Assembly: GCA_003576765.1 (NCBI GenBank)
Contig: QEVP01000002.1
Span: 105,500 to 169,499 of the forward strand
From: Pseudomonadota bacterium
Lineage (GTDB): Bacteria; Pseudomonadota; Alphaproteobacteria; Rhizobiales; Xanthobacteraceae
Direction of reading: 5' to 3'
Length of the DNA: 64,000 nt
Positions 1 through 7,989 of this stretch are shown here, piece after piece; position 1 is the first letter of the stretch, and each line of letters begins with the position of its first letter. The notes under the pieces are model-generated. The model ran no database searches. It had not been told where the DNA came from and worked only from the letters and a program-made list of their open reading frames with translations. A program made the translations under genes and the position numbers.

Positions 1-1
1 C

Positions 2-883
2 GAGGAAGCCGCACAGCAGGCCCGCGCAGCGGAGGCCGAACGCAAGGCGGCCGAGGCCAAACGCAAGGCCGAGGAAGCCCAGCGCAAGGCTGAAGAGCTC
101 GCCGCCGCCAAGAAGGCGGCGGAAGCCGCGCGCCAGAAGGCCGAGAGCGAGCGCGCCGCGCGTCACGCCGAGCAGGAGCGGCAGAAGGCGGAAGAAGAGC
201 GCCGCAAGGCCGAGCTTGCGAAGCAGAAGGAGGAGGCCTGCACGGCCGAAGAAAGCCGCTTCAAGGAACTCCTCGCCAAGAATAGCGATGGCGAGGGCAG
301 CGAGGGCAAGGGGCTCGACAACGTCAAGGCCTTCGCCAAGGAGGCGACTTGCGAGCGCCTGCAGCCGCAGGTCGCAAGCACGATCAAAGCCTTCGAGGAC
401 GAGATCGCCAAGCGCCTGGTCACGGCGGCGCAAGTCGCGCTCGGCCGCATCGGCTGCTTTGCCGGCGAGGCCGATGGCCAGTTCGGCCCCGCCACCAAGG
501 CGGCGTTCGGCCGCTACCAGGCCGCCAAAAGTCCGTCCGACAAGGGCCGCAGCAACGGCGACGTCGCCATCACCGAGGACGTGGTGAAGGAGCTTGGCCA
601 GCAGAGCGGTCGCGTCTGCCCGCTCGAATGCAAGGCCGGCGAAGTGGTCAAGGGCGACACCTGCGTCGCCGAGACCAAGCCGCAGCCGCAGCCGCCGGCC
701 ACCGCGCAAGACAAACGTGACGGCAAGCGGGACGACAAGACGACGGCGAGCAAGCCCGCCCGCCGCCCCGAGCGCACCCAGACCAGCCGTCAGCGTGAGC
801 CCGCGCCACGCGCCCGGCAGGAAGCATCGCGCCCGGCCTCATCGTATCGCGCAGGCCCCGCCATGATCGGCGTCGGCTTCTGA
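2..883 (+). CDS. C-terminal part of a coiled-coil protein with a peptidoglycan-binding-like region (likely caspase-family protein)
   Basis: The reading frame is open from the window edge, so the N-terminus is missing. The visible 293 residues begin with about 75 residues of Glu/Ala/Lys/Arg heptads, a long charged coiled coil. A Cys-containing helical segment follows, then a stretch reading ALGRIGCFAGEADGQFGPAT, which resembles the repeat of PG_binding_1 domains (G-x-DG-x-FG-x-T). After a second Cys pair (CPLECKAGEVVKGDTC) comes a Lys/Arg/Pro/Gln-rich tail ending in MIGVGF. In Bradyrhizobium relatives this layout is found at the end of secreted caspase-like proteins. That would fit the caspase-like gene just downstream, but the caspase part lies outside the window, so this is inference. 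Confidence 0.6.
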   Translation, partial: EEAAQQARAAEAERKAAEAKRKAEEAQRKAEELAAAKKAAEAARQKAESERAARHAEQERQKAEEERRKAELAKQKEEACTAEESRFKELLAKNSDGEGSEGKGLDNVKAFAKEATCERLQPQVASTIKAFEDEIAKRLVTAAQVALGRIGCFAGEADGQFGPATKAAFGRYQAAKSPSDKGRSNGDVAITEDVVKELGQQSGRVCPLECKAGEVVKGDTCVAETKPQPQPPATAQDKRDGKRDDKTTASKPARRPERTQTSRQREPAPRARQEASRPASSYRAGPAMIGVGF

Positions 884-917
884 CACGCCGCCAAAAGGAT
901 CAGGAAAGGCACCGCCC

Positions 918-1241
918 ATGACCGCAGCACGGCTTTCCCCGCTTTACCTTGCAGCCGCGCTCAGTGCGGCGGTGGCGCTTGCCGGCCCCGCCGCGGCCAG
1001 CGAGGGCACGATCACGAGCGCGGCAGCGACGGCGGCGACGCAAAATGTTGCGGCGTCCGTGCCGGCGCCACGCGCGGCCCCGGCACGCGCGGCCCGCGCC
1101 CGCACCGCGAGCCACGCCGCGGAGCGCGGCATTGCTTCACCCGTTCTCACTTCGGTCCGCTATGCCGGCGCACCGTCCGGCGCGTGCACCGGCTTGTGGT
1201 GCGGCCGGCTGGTGATGCTGATGCTCGGCATCGGCTTCTGA
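918..1241 (+). CDS. Small Ala/Arg-rich secreted protein of unknown function
   Basis: This 107-residue protein starts at an ATG preceded by AGGAAAGG. A clear signal peptide (hydrophobic core about residues 8-22, cleavage near AAAS) leads into a low-complexity Ala/Arg/Thr stretch. The end holds two Cys (ACTGLWCG) followed by a hydrophobic tail ending in LMLGIGF. The last residues resemble the MIGVGF ending of the protein encoded immediately upstream, only 34 bases away, so the two probably form one transcription unit. No family is recognised. The strong codon bias matches the neighbours, which supports a real gene. Confidence 0.55.
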   Translation: MTAARLSPLYLAAALSAAVALAGPAAASEGTITSAAATAATQNVAASVPAPRAAPARAARARTASHAAERGIASPVLTSVRYAGAPSGACTGLWCGRLVMLMLGIGF

Positions 1242-1354
1242 CCATGCCGCATCAGCCGCGTTGCCAGCCGTCTTTGATAATGCCCGCGCGCCACGCTAGT
1301 GTCGGCGCTTTCCTTCGACAGAGCCAAGCGCTTCTCACCCGGACCCGCGTTCGC

Positions 1355-2920
1355 ATGCACAGCCCCGCGCCTTTCCGCATCGTCATGCTGCTGCTCGCCG
1401 CACTGTTCGCCGGGGCACCGACGGCGCACGCCGCCGCCAACCGGATCGCGCTGGTGATCGGCAATGCGAAATATCCCGACAGCGAGACGCCGCTTAAGGA
1501 GCCGCTCAACGACGCCCGCGCCGTGGCGGAAGAACTCAACCGCGCCGGCTTCGAGGTCGAGGTCGGCGAAAACCTGACGGGGCAGGCGATGCGCCGCGCC
1601 ATCGACCGTCTTTACGGCAAGATTAAAACGGATTCCGCGGTGCTGATGTTCTTCAGCGGCTTCGGCATCCAGTCGAACCGGCAGAGCTACCTGATCCCGG
1701 TCGATGCCCAGATCTGGAGCGAGGCCGACGTGCGCCGCGACGGGCTGAGCCTCGAAGCCATTCTGGGCGAGATCAATGCGCGCGGCGCCGGCGTCAAGAT
1801 CGCGCTGCTCGACGCCTCGCGCCGCAATCCGTTCGAGCGCCGCTTCCGCAGCTTTTCGGCCGGGCTTGCCCCGGTGATCGCGCCGAGCGGCACGCTGGTG
1901 ATGTATTCGGCGGCGCTGAGTTCGGTGGTCAGCGATGCCGGCGCCGACCGCAGCCTGTTCGTCAGCGAACTGCTCAAGGAAATCCGCGTGCCCGGGCTCT
2001 CCGCCGAGGAGACGCTGAACCGCACCCGCGTCGGCGTCACCCGCGCCTCGCGTGGCGAGCAGGTGCCGTGGCTGTCGTCGTCGCTGGCCGAGGAGTTTGC
2101 CTTCAGTGCCTCGGCGCCGGCTGTAACGGCGCCGGTGGCGGCGGCAGCGCCAGTGGCGCCGGTCGAGGCGGCGAAGCCTGCATCCGCCGAAGTCTCCCAG
2201 GCACCGGCACCAGCCAAGGAAGAGCCGCCAAGGCCGGCCGAACCCGCACCGCCTGCCGCCGTCGCGGCGGCCAAGCCGGCCGAGCCGCCGAAACAGGAGC
2301 CTGTCACGGAAGCTCCGAAGCCCGCCGCGGAGGCCGCCAAGCCGCAAGTGGCCGCGCTGCCGCCGGCGCAGGAGCCCCCGCCCGCCGAGTCTCACCGCGA
2401 GGAGCCGAGCGCTGCCGCCCTCGCCGGCGATCCGACCATCAAGGCGCTGACCGACAAGCTCAACGCCAATCCGAAAGATCAGGATTCCTGGTATCGCCGT
2501 GGCCAGGTCTATGCCAGCAAGGGCGCCTACCAGCTCGCCATCAAGGATTTCAACGAGGCGCTCCGCCTCAACCCGCGCGACGTCGAAGCCTTCAATAACC
2601 GCTGCTGGACCCGCGCCGTGACCGGCGACCTCGCGGCGGCACTGAAGGACTGCAACGAGGCGCTCAAGCTCAGGCCCGGCTTCGTCGATGCGCTCGACAG
2701 CCGCGGCCTCGTCCATCTCAAGAACGGCCGTACCCGCGAGGCGATCGCCGACTTCGACGCCGCGCTCAAGGTCAACCCGCGGCTTACCTCCTCGCTCTAC
2801 GGGCGCGGCATCGCCCGCACCCGCAGCGGCGCTGCTGACGACGGCCGGCGCGACATCGCCAACGCCAAGGCGATGGATCCGAATATCGTCAAGGAATTTG
2901 CCGGCTACGGCGTGCAGTGA
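1355..2920 (+). CDS. Secreted caspase-like protein with degenerate catalytic dyad, plus TPR repeats
   Basis: The product has 521 residues. I chose the ATG at 1355 because it gives a signal peptide (cleavage near residue 27, AHAAANR) followed directly by the peptidase C14 core (IALVIGNAKY). An upstream ATG at 1184 overlaps the previous gene. The caspase fold runs to about residue 250. Its catalytic positions are lost: the usual GHG is SGFGIQ (Phe103 for His) and the usual LLDAC is LLDASRRNPF (Ser155 for Cys). A Pro/Ala-rich linker (about 255-355) leads to three or four TPR units, best seen in WYRRGQVYASKGAYQLAIKD. It is likely a periplasmic pseudo-enzyme used for protein contacts. The stop overlaps a possible GTG start of the RND adaptor, suggesting co-expression. 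Confidence 0.85.
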   Translation: MHSPAPFRIVMLLLAALFAGAPTAHAAANRIALVIGNAKYPDSETPLKEPLNDARAVAEELNRAGFEVEVGENLTGQAMRRAIDRLYGKIKTDSAVLMFFSGFGIQSNRQSYLIPVDAQIWSEADVRRDGLSLEAILGEINARGAGVKIALLDASRRNPFERRFRSFSAGLAPVIAPSGTLVMYSAALSSVVSDAGADRSLFVSELLKEIRVPGLSAEETLNRTRVGVTRASRGEQVPWLSSSLAEEFAFSASAPAVTAPVAAAAPVAPVEAAKPASAEVSQAPAPAKEEPPRPAEPAPPAAVAAAKPAEPPKQEPVTEAPKPAAEAAKPQVAALPPAQEPPPAESHREEPSAAALAGDPTIKALTDKLNANPKDQDSWYRRGQVYASKGAYQLAIKDFNEALRLNPRDVEAFNNRCWTRAVTGDLAAALKDCNEALKLRPGFVDALDSRGLVHLKNGRTREAIADFDAALKVNPRLTSSLYGRGIARTRSGAADDGRRDIANAKAMDPNIVKEFAGYGVQ

Positions 2921-2964
2921 CGCAAATCGTTCAGCCCCCTCCCCCGCGGCGCATCGAGAGGTTC

Positions 2965-3840
2965 ATGACACCGGCGATCTTCCTTTCCCCGTTCGCGGCA
3001 GCGGCGCTGTTTCTGACCGGCGGCATGGCCCACGCCCAGACCACGGAGGCCGCCGGCGCGACGGTGATCGTCGCCAAGGCGACCAATGCCTGCTTCTCCG
3101 ATCTCGTGCGCGTCACCGGCTTCGTCACTCCGCGCCGGGTGGCGGTCGCGGGCGTCGATAGCGAGGGCGCGCGCGTCGCCCAGGTGCTCGTCAAGGAAGG
3201 TGACATCGTCAAGGCCGATCAGGATCTCGCGCGCCTCATTCCGGCGGGCGCGACGCAACCCACCGCTACCCTCAAGGCGCCGGCGGCCGGGCTCGTGACC
3301 GAGGTGCGCACCCGCGAGGGCGCGCCGGCCTCGCCGCAGGCCGGGCCGCTGTTTCGCATCGCCGTGAACAACGAGTTCGAGCTCGACGCCGAAGTGCCGA
3401 GCCTGCACCTGTTCAAGCTCAACAAGGGCGCGAGCGCCCGCGTCACGCTGGCCGACGACATCGAGATCTCCGGCCAGGTGCGGCAGGTGGCGGCCGAGAT
3501 CGATCCGCGCACCCAGCTCGGCCATGTCCGGCTGTCGCTGCCGAACCATCCCGGCATGCGCATCGGCCAGTTCGCCCGCGCCACTATCGCCGCGCGGCGA
3601 AGCTGCGGCGTCGCGGTGCCGCGCGCGGCGATCGATCACCAGAGCGTGCAAGTGGTCAAGGACGGCATCGTCGAAACCCGGCGCGTGCAGACCGGCCTCG
3701 TATCCGATACCGGCATCGAGATTCTCGCCGGCGTCAACGAAGGCGAGATGGTCGTCGCCAACGCCGGCACCTCGCTGCACGACGGCGACCGCGTCAAGGC
3801 GATCGCCGCCGACGACCGCGATCAGCCGCAAGCCCGGTGA
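2965..3840 (+). CDS. RND efflux periplasmic adaptor (membrane fusion protein)
   Basis: This 291-residue protein has an N-terminal signal peptide (FLSPFAAAALFLTGGMAHA). It continues with a short lipoyl-like half-motif (VLVKEGDIVKADQDLARL), a beta-barrel region and a membrane-proximal domain ending in VNEGEMVVANAGTSL. It should bridge the inner-membrane pump encoded next to an outer-membrane channel, which is not present here. The long alpha-hairpin of AcrA-type adaptors is largely missing, making it a minimal adaptor. Two Cys (KATNACF and RRSCGVAVP) are shared with the second adaptor at 10636 and may form a disulfide. I placed the start at ATG 2965. A GTG at 2917, overlapping the preceding TGA, is in frame and would add 16 residues. 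The pump gene starts 7 bases after the stop. Confidence 0.85.
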   Translation: MTPAIFLSPFAAAALFLTGGMAHAQTTEAAGATVIVAKATNACFSDLVRVTGFVTPRRVAVAGVDSEGARVAQVLVKEGDIVKADQDLARLIPAGATQPTATLKAPAAGLVTEVRTREGAPASPQAGPLFRIAVNNEFELDAEVPSLHLFKLNKGASARVTLADDIEISGQVRQVAAEIDPRTQLGHVRLSLPNHPGMRIGQFARATIAARRSCGVAVPRAAIDHQSVQVVKDGIVETRRVQTGLVSDTGIEILAGVNEGEMVVANAGTSLHDGDRVKAIAADDRDQPQAR

Positions 3841-3847
3841 GCCATTC

Positions 3848-6800
3848 ATGAATATCTCCGCCTGGTCGATCCGCCATCCGCTGCCCTCGGTGCTGTTCTC
3901 CATCATCCTGCTGGTGCTGGGCTGGACCAGTTTCACCAAGCTTGCCGTGACGCGGCTGCCGGCCGCCGACATTCCGGTGGTGTCGGTCGCGGTGGCGCAG
4001 TTCGGCGCCGCCCCGGCCGAACTGGAAACGCAGGTCACCAAGACCATCGAGGACGGCGTGTCCGGCGTCGAGGGCGTGCGCCACATCGCCTCCTCGATCA
4101 CCGACGGGCTGTCGGTGACGACGATCATGTTCAGCCTGGAGACCAACACCGACCGGGCGCTCAACGACGTCAAGGACGCGGTGACGCGGGTGCGCGCCAA
4201 CCTGCCGCAGAACGTCAACGAGCCCTTGATCCAGCGCGTCGATGTCATCGGCCTGCCGATCGTCACCTACGCCGCGATCGCGCCGGGCAAGACGCCCGAG
4301 CAGTTGTCGTGGTTCGTGGACGACGTGGTCAAGCGCGCGCTGCAGGGCGTGCGCGGGGTGGCACAGGTCGAACGCATCGGCGGCGTCGAGCGTGAAATCC
4401 TCGTGTCTCTCGATCCCGACCGGCTGCAGGCTGTCGGCCTGACCGCGCTCGACGTCAGCCGCCGCCTGCGCGGCACCAACGTCGATGTCGCCGGCGGCCG
4501 CGCCGAGATCGGCCACAACGATCAGGCGATCCGCACGCTCGCCGGCGCCCGCACGCTCAACGAACTGGCTGGCACCATGATCGCGCTGCCGGCCGGCGGC
4601 GAGGTTCGGCTCGACGACCTCGGTACCGTCACCGACACCATCGCCGACCGCCGCACCTTCGCGCGCTTCAACGGCGAGCCGATGGTGGCGCTCGGCGTCA
4701 AGCGCGCCAAGGGCGCCAGCGACGTGGTGGTGGCCGAAGCCATCGAGAAACGCATCGAGGCGCTGAAGAAGACCCATCCCGACGTCGATCTCAAGCTGAT
4801 CGACACCTCGGTGGAGTTCACCAAGGGCAACTACGAGGCGGCCATCTCGACGCTGTTCGAGGGCGCCATGCTTGCGGTCATCGTCGTATTCCTGTTCCTG
4901 CGCGACCTGCGCGCCACGGTGATCGCCGCGATCTCGCTGCCCCTGTCGATCTTCCCGGCGTTCTGGGCGATGGACATGCTTGGCTTCTCGCTCAACCTCG
5001 TGAGCTTCCTCGCCATCACGCTGTCCACCGGCATTCTGGTCGATGACGCCATCGTCGAGATCGAGAACATCGTGCGCCATATGCGCATGGGCAAATCGCC
5101 GTACCGCGCGGCGCTGGAGGCCGCCGACGAGATCGGGCTCGCGGTGATCGCCATCAGCCTGACCATCATCGCGATCTTCGCTCCCGCAAGCTTCATGTCG
5201 GGCATCGCCGGGCAGTTCTTCAAGCAGTTCGGCATCACCGTTTCGGTGCAGGTGTTTTTCTCGCTGCTGGCGGCGCGCTTCGTCACGCCGGTGCTCGCGG
5301 CCTACTTCATGAAGCCGCACGCCCATGTGGAGAAGCCGCCGGGCCGCGTGCTCAACGCCTATACCCGGCTGGTCACCTGGTCGGTCCGGCACTATCTGTT
5401 GACGGTGCTCGCCGGGCTGTTCGTGTTCGCGCTGTCGATTGCCTCGATCTTTCTGCTGCCGCAAGGCTTTCTACCGGCGCAGGACACCGCGCGCTCGCTG
5501 CTGGCGCTCGAACTGCCGCCCGGCACGCAACTTGCCCAGACCGAGAAGGTGACGGAGGAGATCACCCGGCGCTTACGCAAGCGGCCGGAGATCGAAAGCA
5601 TCTTCGTCGATGGCGGGCGGGTGCCGCCGGGCACGCAGGAGGTGCGGCGCGCGGCGCTGATCATCAACTACACGCCGAAGGGGGAGCGCTCCGTCACGCA
5701 GCGCGACCTTGAGCTGTCGATCAGCCGCGAACTGGAGAACGTGCCGGACATCCGCTACTGGTTCCTCGACGAGAACGGCCTGCGCGCCATCTCGCTGGTC
5801 GTCACCGGCAACGACTCCGCCATCGTCAACAACGTCGCAAGCGAGCTTGCGACGCAGATGAAGCGCATCCCGGAGATCGCCAACGTCATCGCCGAGACGG
5901 CGCTGGAGCGGCCCGAACTGCGCGTGCGGCCGCGCGCCGACCTCGCCGCGCGGCTCGGCGTCTCTACCGAAGGGCTGTCGGAGACGGTCCGCGTCGCCAC
6001 CATCGGCGACGTCGGCCCGGCGCTGGCGAAGTTCGATGCCGGCGACCGCCAGGTGCCGATCCGCGTGCAGCTCGACGATGCCGCGCGCGCCAACCTGCAA
6101 ACGCTGGAACGGCTGCAGGTGCCGTTCGGCGGCGGCCGCGGCACGGTGCCTTTGTCGGTCGTCGCCGATATCCGGCTCGACCAGGGGCCGACCAGCATCA
6201 ACCGCTACGACCGCGAGCGACAGGCGACCGTCGCCGCCGATCTGGTCGGCACCGCGGCGCTCGGCGATGCGCTGAAGCAGATCTACGACCTGCCGGTGAT
6301 GAAGACCCTGCCGCGCGGCGTCAGCGTCAACCAGTCGGGCGATGCCGAAAGCCTCAACGAACTGTCGGAGGGCTTTGCCACCGCCATCACCGGCGGGCTG
6401 ATGATGGTCTATGCGGTGCTGGTCCTGCTGTTCGGCACTTTCCTGCAACCGATCACCATCCTGTTCTCGCTGCCGTTGTCGATCGGCGGCGCCATCGGCG
6501 CGCTGCTGATCACCGGCAAGCAGCTCACCACCCCGGTGTGGATCGGCATGCTGATGCTGATGGGCATAGTCACCAAGAACGCCATCATGCTGGTGGAGTT
6601 CGCCATCGAATCGATCCGCGAGGGCAAGTCGCGCGACGAAGCGATGATCGACGCCGGCAAGAAGCGCGCGCGGCCGATCGTCATGACCACCATCGCCATG
6701 GCGGCCGGCATGGTGCCGAGCGCGCTGGCGTTCGGCGCCGGCGGCGAGTTCCGTTCGCCGATGGCGCTGGCGGTGATCGGCGGGCTGGTGTTCTCGACCG

Positions 6801-6970
6801 TGCTGTCGCTGGTGTTCGTGCCGGCAATGTTCATGCTGATGGACGACATCGGCCAGTTCATCTGGCGCATCAGCCGCCGCGTCATCGGCGCCAACAGCGA
6901 CGATGCGCCGTCGCCGGCGGAGGGGCTGCCGCCCGTCCCCGCCGCCGCGCCGGCCACGGACGCGCACTGA
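3848..6970 (+). CDS. RND efflux pump, HAE1-type inner-membrane permease
   Basis: The product has 1040 residues, the usual length for the family. A first transmembrane helix near the N-terminus (LPSVLFSIILLVLGWTSF) is followed by a porter domain, helices 2-6 and a second half with the same layout, as in AcrB/MexB-type proton antiporters. The segment ILVDDAIVEIENIVRHM is the conserved helix-4 region with the paired Asp used for proton relay. The second half carries the matching GIVTKNAIMLVEFA. It exports hydrophobic or amphiphilic compounds using the proton gradient. It pairs with the adaptor directly upstream. No TolC-like gene lies nearby, so it probably borrows an outer-membrane channel. The substrate cannot be predicted from sequence. 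Confidence 0.95.
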   Translation: MNISAWSIRHPLPSVLFSIILLVLGWTSFTKLAVTRLPAADIPVVSVAVAQFGAAPAELETQVTKTIEDGVSGVEGVRHIASSITDGLSVTTIMFSLETNTDRALNDVKDAVTRVRANLPQNVNEPLIQRVDVIGLPIVTYAAIAPGKTPEQLSWFVDDVVKRALQGVRGVAQVERIGGVEREILVSLDPDRLQAVGLTALDVSRRLRGTNVDVAGGRAEIGHNDQAIRTLAGARTLNELAGTMIALPAGGEVRLDDLGTVTDTIADRRTFARFNGEPMVALGVKRAKGASDVVVAEAIEKRIEALKKTHPDVDLKLIDTSVEFTKGNYEAAISTLFEGAMLAVIVVFLFLRDLRATVIAAISLPLSIFPAFWAMDMLGFSLNLVSFLAITLSTGILVDDAIVEIENIVRHMRMGKSPYRAALEAADEIGLAVIAISLTIIAIFAPASFMSGIAGQFFKQFGITVSVQVFFSLLAARFVTPVLAAYFMKPHAHVEKPPGRVLNAYTRLVTWSVRHYLLTVLAGLFVFALSIASIFLLPQGFLPAQDTARSLLALELPPGTQLAQTEKVTEEITRRLRKRPEIESIFVDGGRVPPGTQEVRRAALIINYTPKGERSVTQRDLELSISRELENVPDIRYWFLDENGLRAISLVVTGNDSAIVNNVASELATQMKRIPEIANVIAETALERPELRVRPRADLAARLGVSTEGLSETVRVATIGDVGPALAKFDAGDRQVPIRVQLDDAARANLQTLERLQVPFGGGRGTVPLSVVADIRLDQGPTSINRYDRERQATVAADLVGTAALGDALKQIYDLPVMKTLPRGVSVNQSGDAESLNELSEGFATAITGGLMMVYAVLVLLFGTFLQPITILFSLPLSIGGAIGALLITGKQLTTPVWIGMLMLMGIVTKNAIMLVEFAIESIREGKSRDEAMIDAGKKRARPIVMTTIAMAAGMVPSALAFGAGGEFRSPMALAVIGGLVFSTVLSLVFVPAMFMLMDDIGQFIWRISRRVIGANSDDAPSPAEGLPPVPAAAPATDAH

Positions 6971-6998
6971 GCCGGCGCGAGCCTGATCTGATCATGCG

Positions 6999-7673
6999 CT
7001 ACCCGCCGCGCGCCACCGCCGCCAGCGTATTCATCTTCAGGAGCAGGATCCGGCCGCGTTGCAGATCGACCACGCCGTCCTTGCGCCACTGCTGAAGCTG
7101 GCGGTTGACGCTCTCGCGCGCCGCGCCGACGAAGATGCCGAGCTGCTCCTGCGAGATGTGTACCTCGGCGCCGAAATCGGAAGCGAGCGCGCAGAGCCGC
7201 CGCGCCAGCCGCACCGGCAAGGGTTGCAGCACGGACTCCTCCATGCGCTCGCTCATCCAGCGGATGCGCTGGCACAACAGCCCGATCAGCTTGATGGCGA
7301 CTTGAGGCTCGCGCTCCAGAAAGCCGAGAAAATCCTCGCGACGCAGCACGAACAGTTCGGTCGGCTCGGTGGCGGTGGCGTCCGCCGTGCGCGGCTCGCC
7401 GTCGAGCACCGCGACCTCGCCGAACAGATCGCCCGACCCTAGAAAATTCAGCGTCAGCCGGGTGCCGTCGGCAGCCCCGGTCTCGATGCGGATGCGGCCG
7501 CGACGAATGCCGTAGAGCGCGCCGCCATCGTCGCCCTTCTGGAACAGCACCTCGCCCTCGCCAAGCTGCTGCGTGTGGCACAGCGCGGCGATGCGTCCGA
7601 TCGCCTCCGCGCCGAGATCGGCGAACATCGGATTCATCTTGAGGATGACCGCGAACTCGGCCTGCCTGCTCAT
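6999..7673 (-). CDS. Crp/Fnr-family transcription regulator
   Basis: This 224-residue protein has an N-terminal cyclic-nucleotide-binding-type beta roll (about 10-125, with GSGDLFGEVAVLDGEPRTA) and a C-terminal winged helix with the recognition region ISQEQLGIFVGAARESVNRQ. The FGEVAVL-x4-RTA segment resembles the phosphate-binding cassette of true cAMP-binding members (FGE-x2-LL-x5-RSA), so cAMP binding is plausible. There is no N-terminal Cys cluster, so it is not an oxygen-sensing FNR. It is transcribed away from a class III adenylate cyclase across a 316-base gap, which suggests, but does not prove, a local cAMP circuit. It is convergent with the RND pump. Confidence 0.88.
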   Translation of the reverse strand: MSRQAEFAVILKMNPMFADLGAEAIGRIAALCHTQQLGEGEVLFQKGDDGGALYGIRRGRIRIETGAADGTRLTLNFLGSGDLFGEVAVLDGEPRTADATATEPTELFVLRREDFLGFLEREPQVAIKLIGLLCQRIRWMSERMEESVLQPLPVRLARRLCALASDFGAEVHISQEQLGIFVGAARESVNRQLQQWRKDGVVDLQRGRILLLKMNTLAAVARGG

Positions 7674-7701
7674 CGTCTTCCCCCAAAATCCCGCCGTGGC
7701 T

Positions 7702-7806
7702 AAAGCGTTTTCGAGCGAAGTGGAAACCGGTTCGCGTGAAGAAAACGCGTCAAATCAAAATTATAGAGCCCCGCTTCTGATTCCATCAGAAGCGGAAAGG
7801 CTCTAG
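7702..7806 (+). repeat. Dispersed palindromic repeat, family R1 copy A, in the crp-cyclase intergenic gap
   Basis: The element starts with AGCGTTTTCGAGCGAAGTGG and contains an inverted pair (CGTTTTC and GAAAACG). It ends with a hairpin of GCTTCTGATTCCATCAGAAGC flanked by TAGAGC and GCTCTA. Two more copies lie at 10464-10543 and 26831-26972. It fills about a third of the 316-base gap between the divergent Crp-type gene and the cyclase; the rest of that gap shows no feature I can name. It is probably a dispersed non-coding repeat of the Bradyrhizobium group. Confidence 0.75.
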
Positions 7807-7989
7807 CCCATCGCGCGGGGATTATACGGCCCCGCCCCTCGTCTGCGCAGGCCCCGCTGCAAAAGTCGCCCGGTTTCCCCCAGCCGGCACGGTTACGCGA
7901 CCGCAAAAGCGATGCCCCCGCGCGCGATCCAAGATAAAAAGGGCCGCGACCGGGCGCGACAGGCGCGGGCATCGTCGGAAGGGGCATGG

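Noticed and set aside
3794..5464. Long minus-strand frame opposite the RND pump, and similar ones opposite otsA, nrdA, HtpG and the receptor
   Set aside because: All show the antisense composition of high-GC genes and no family motif.
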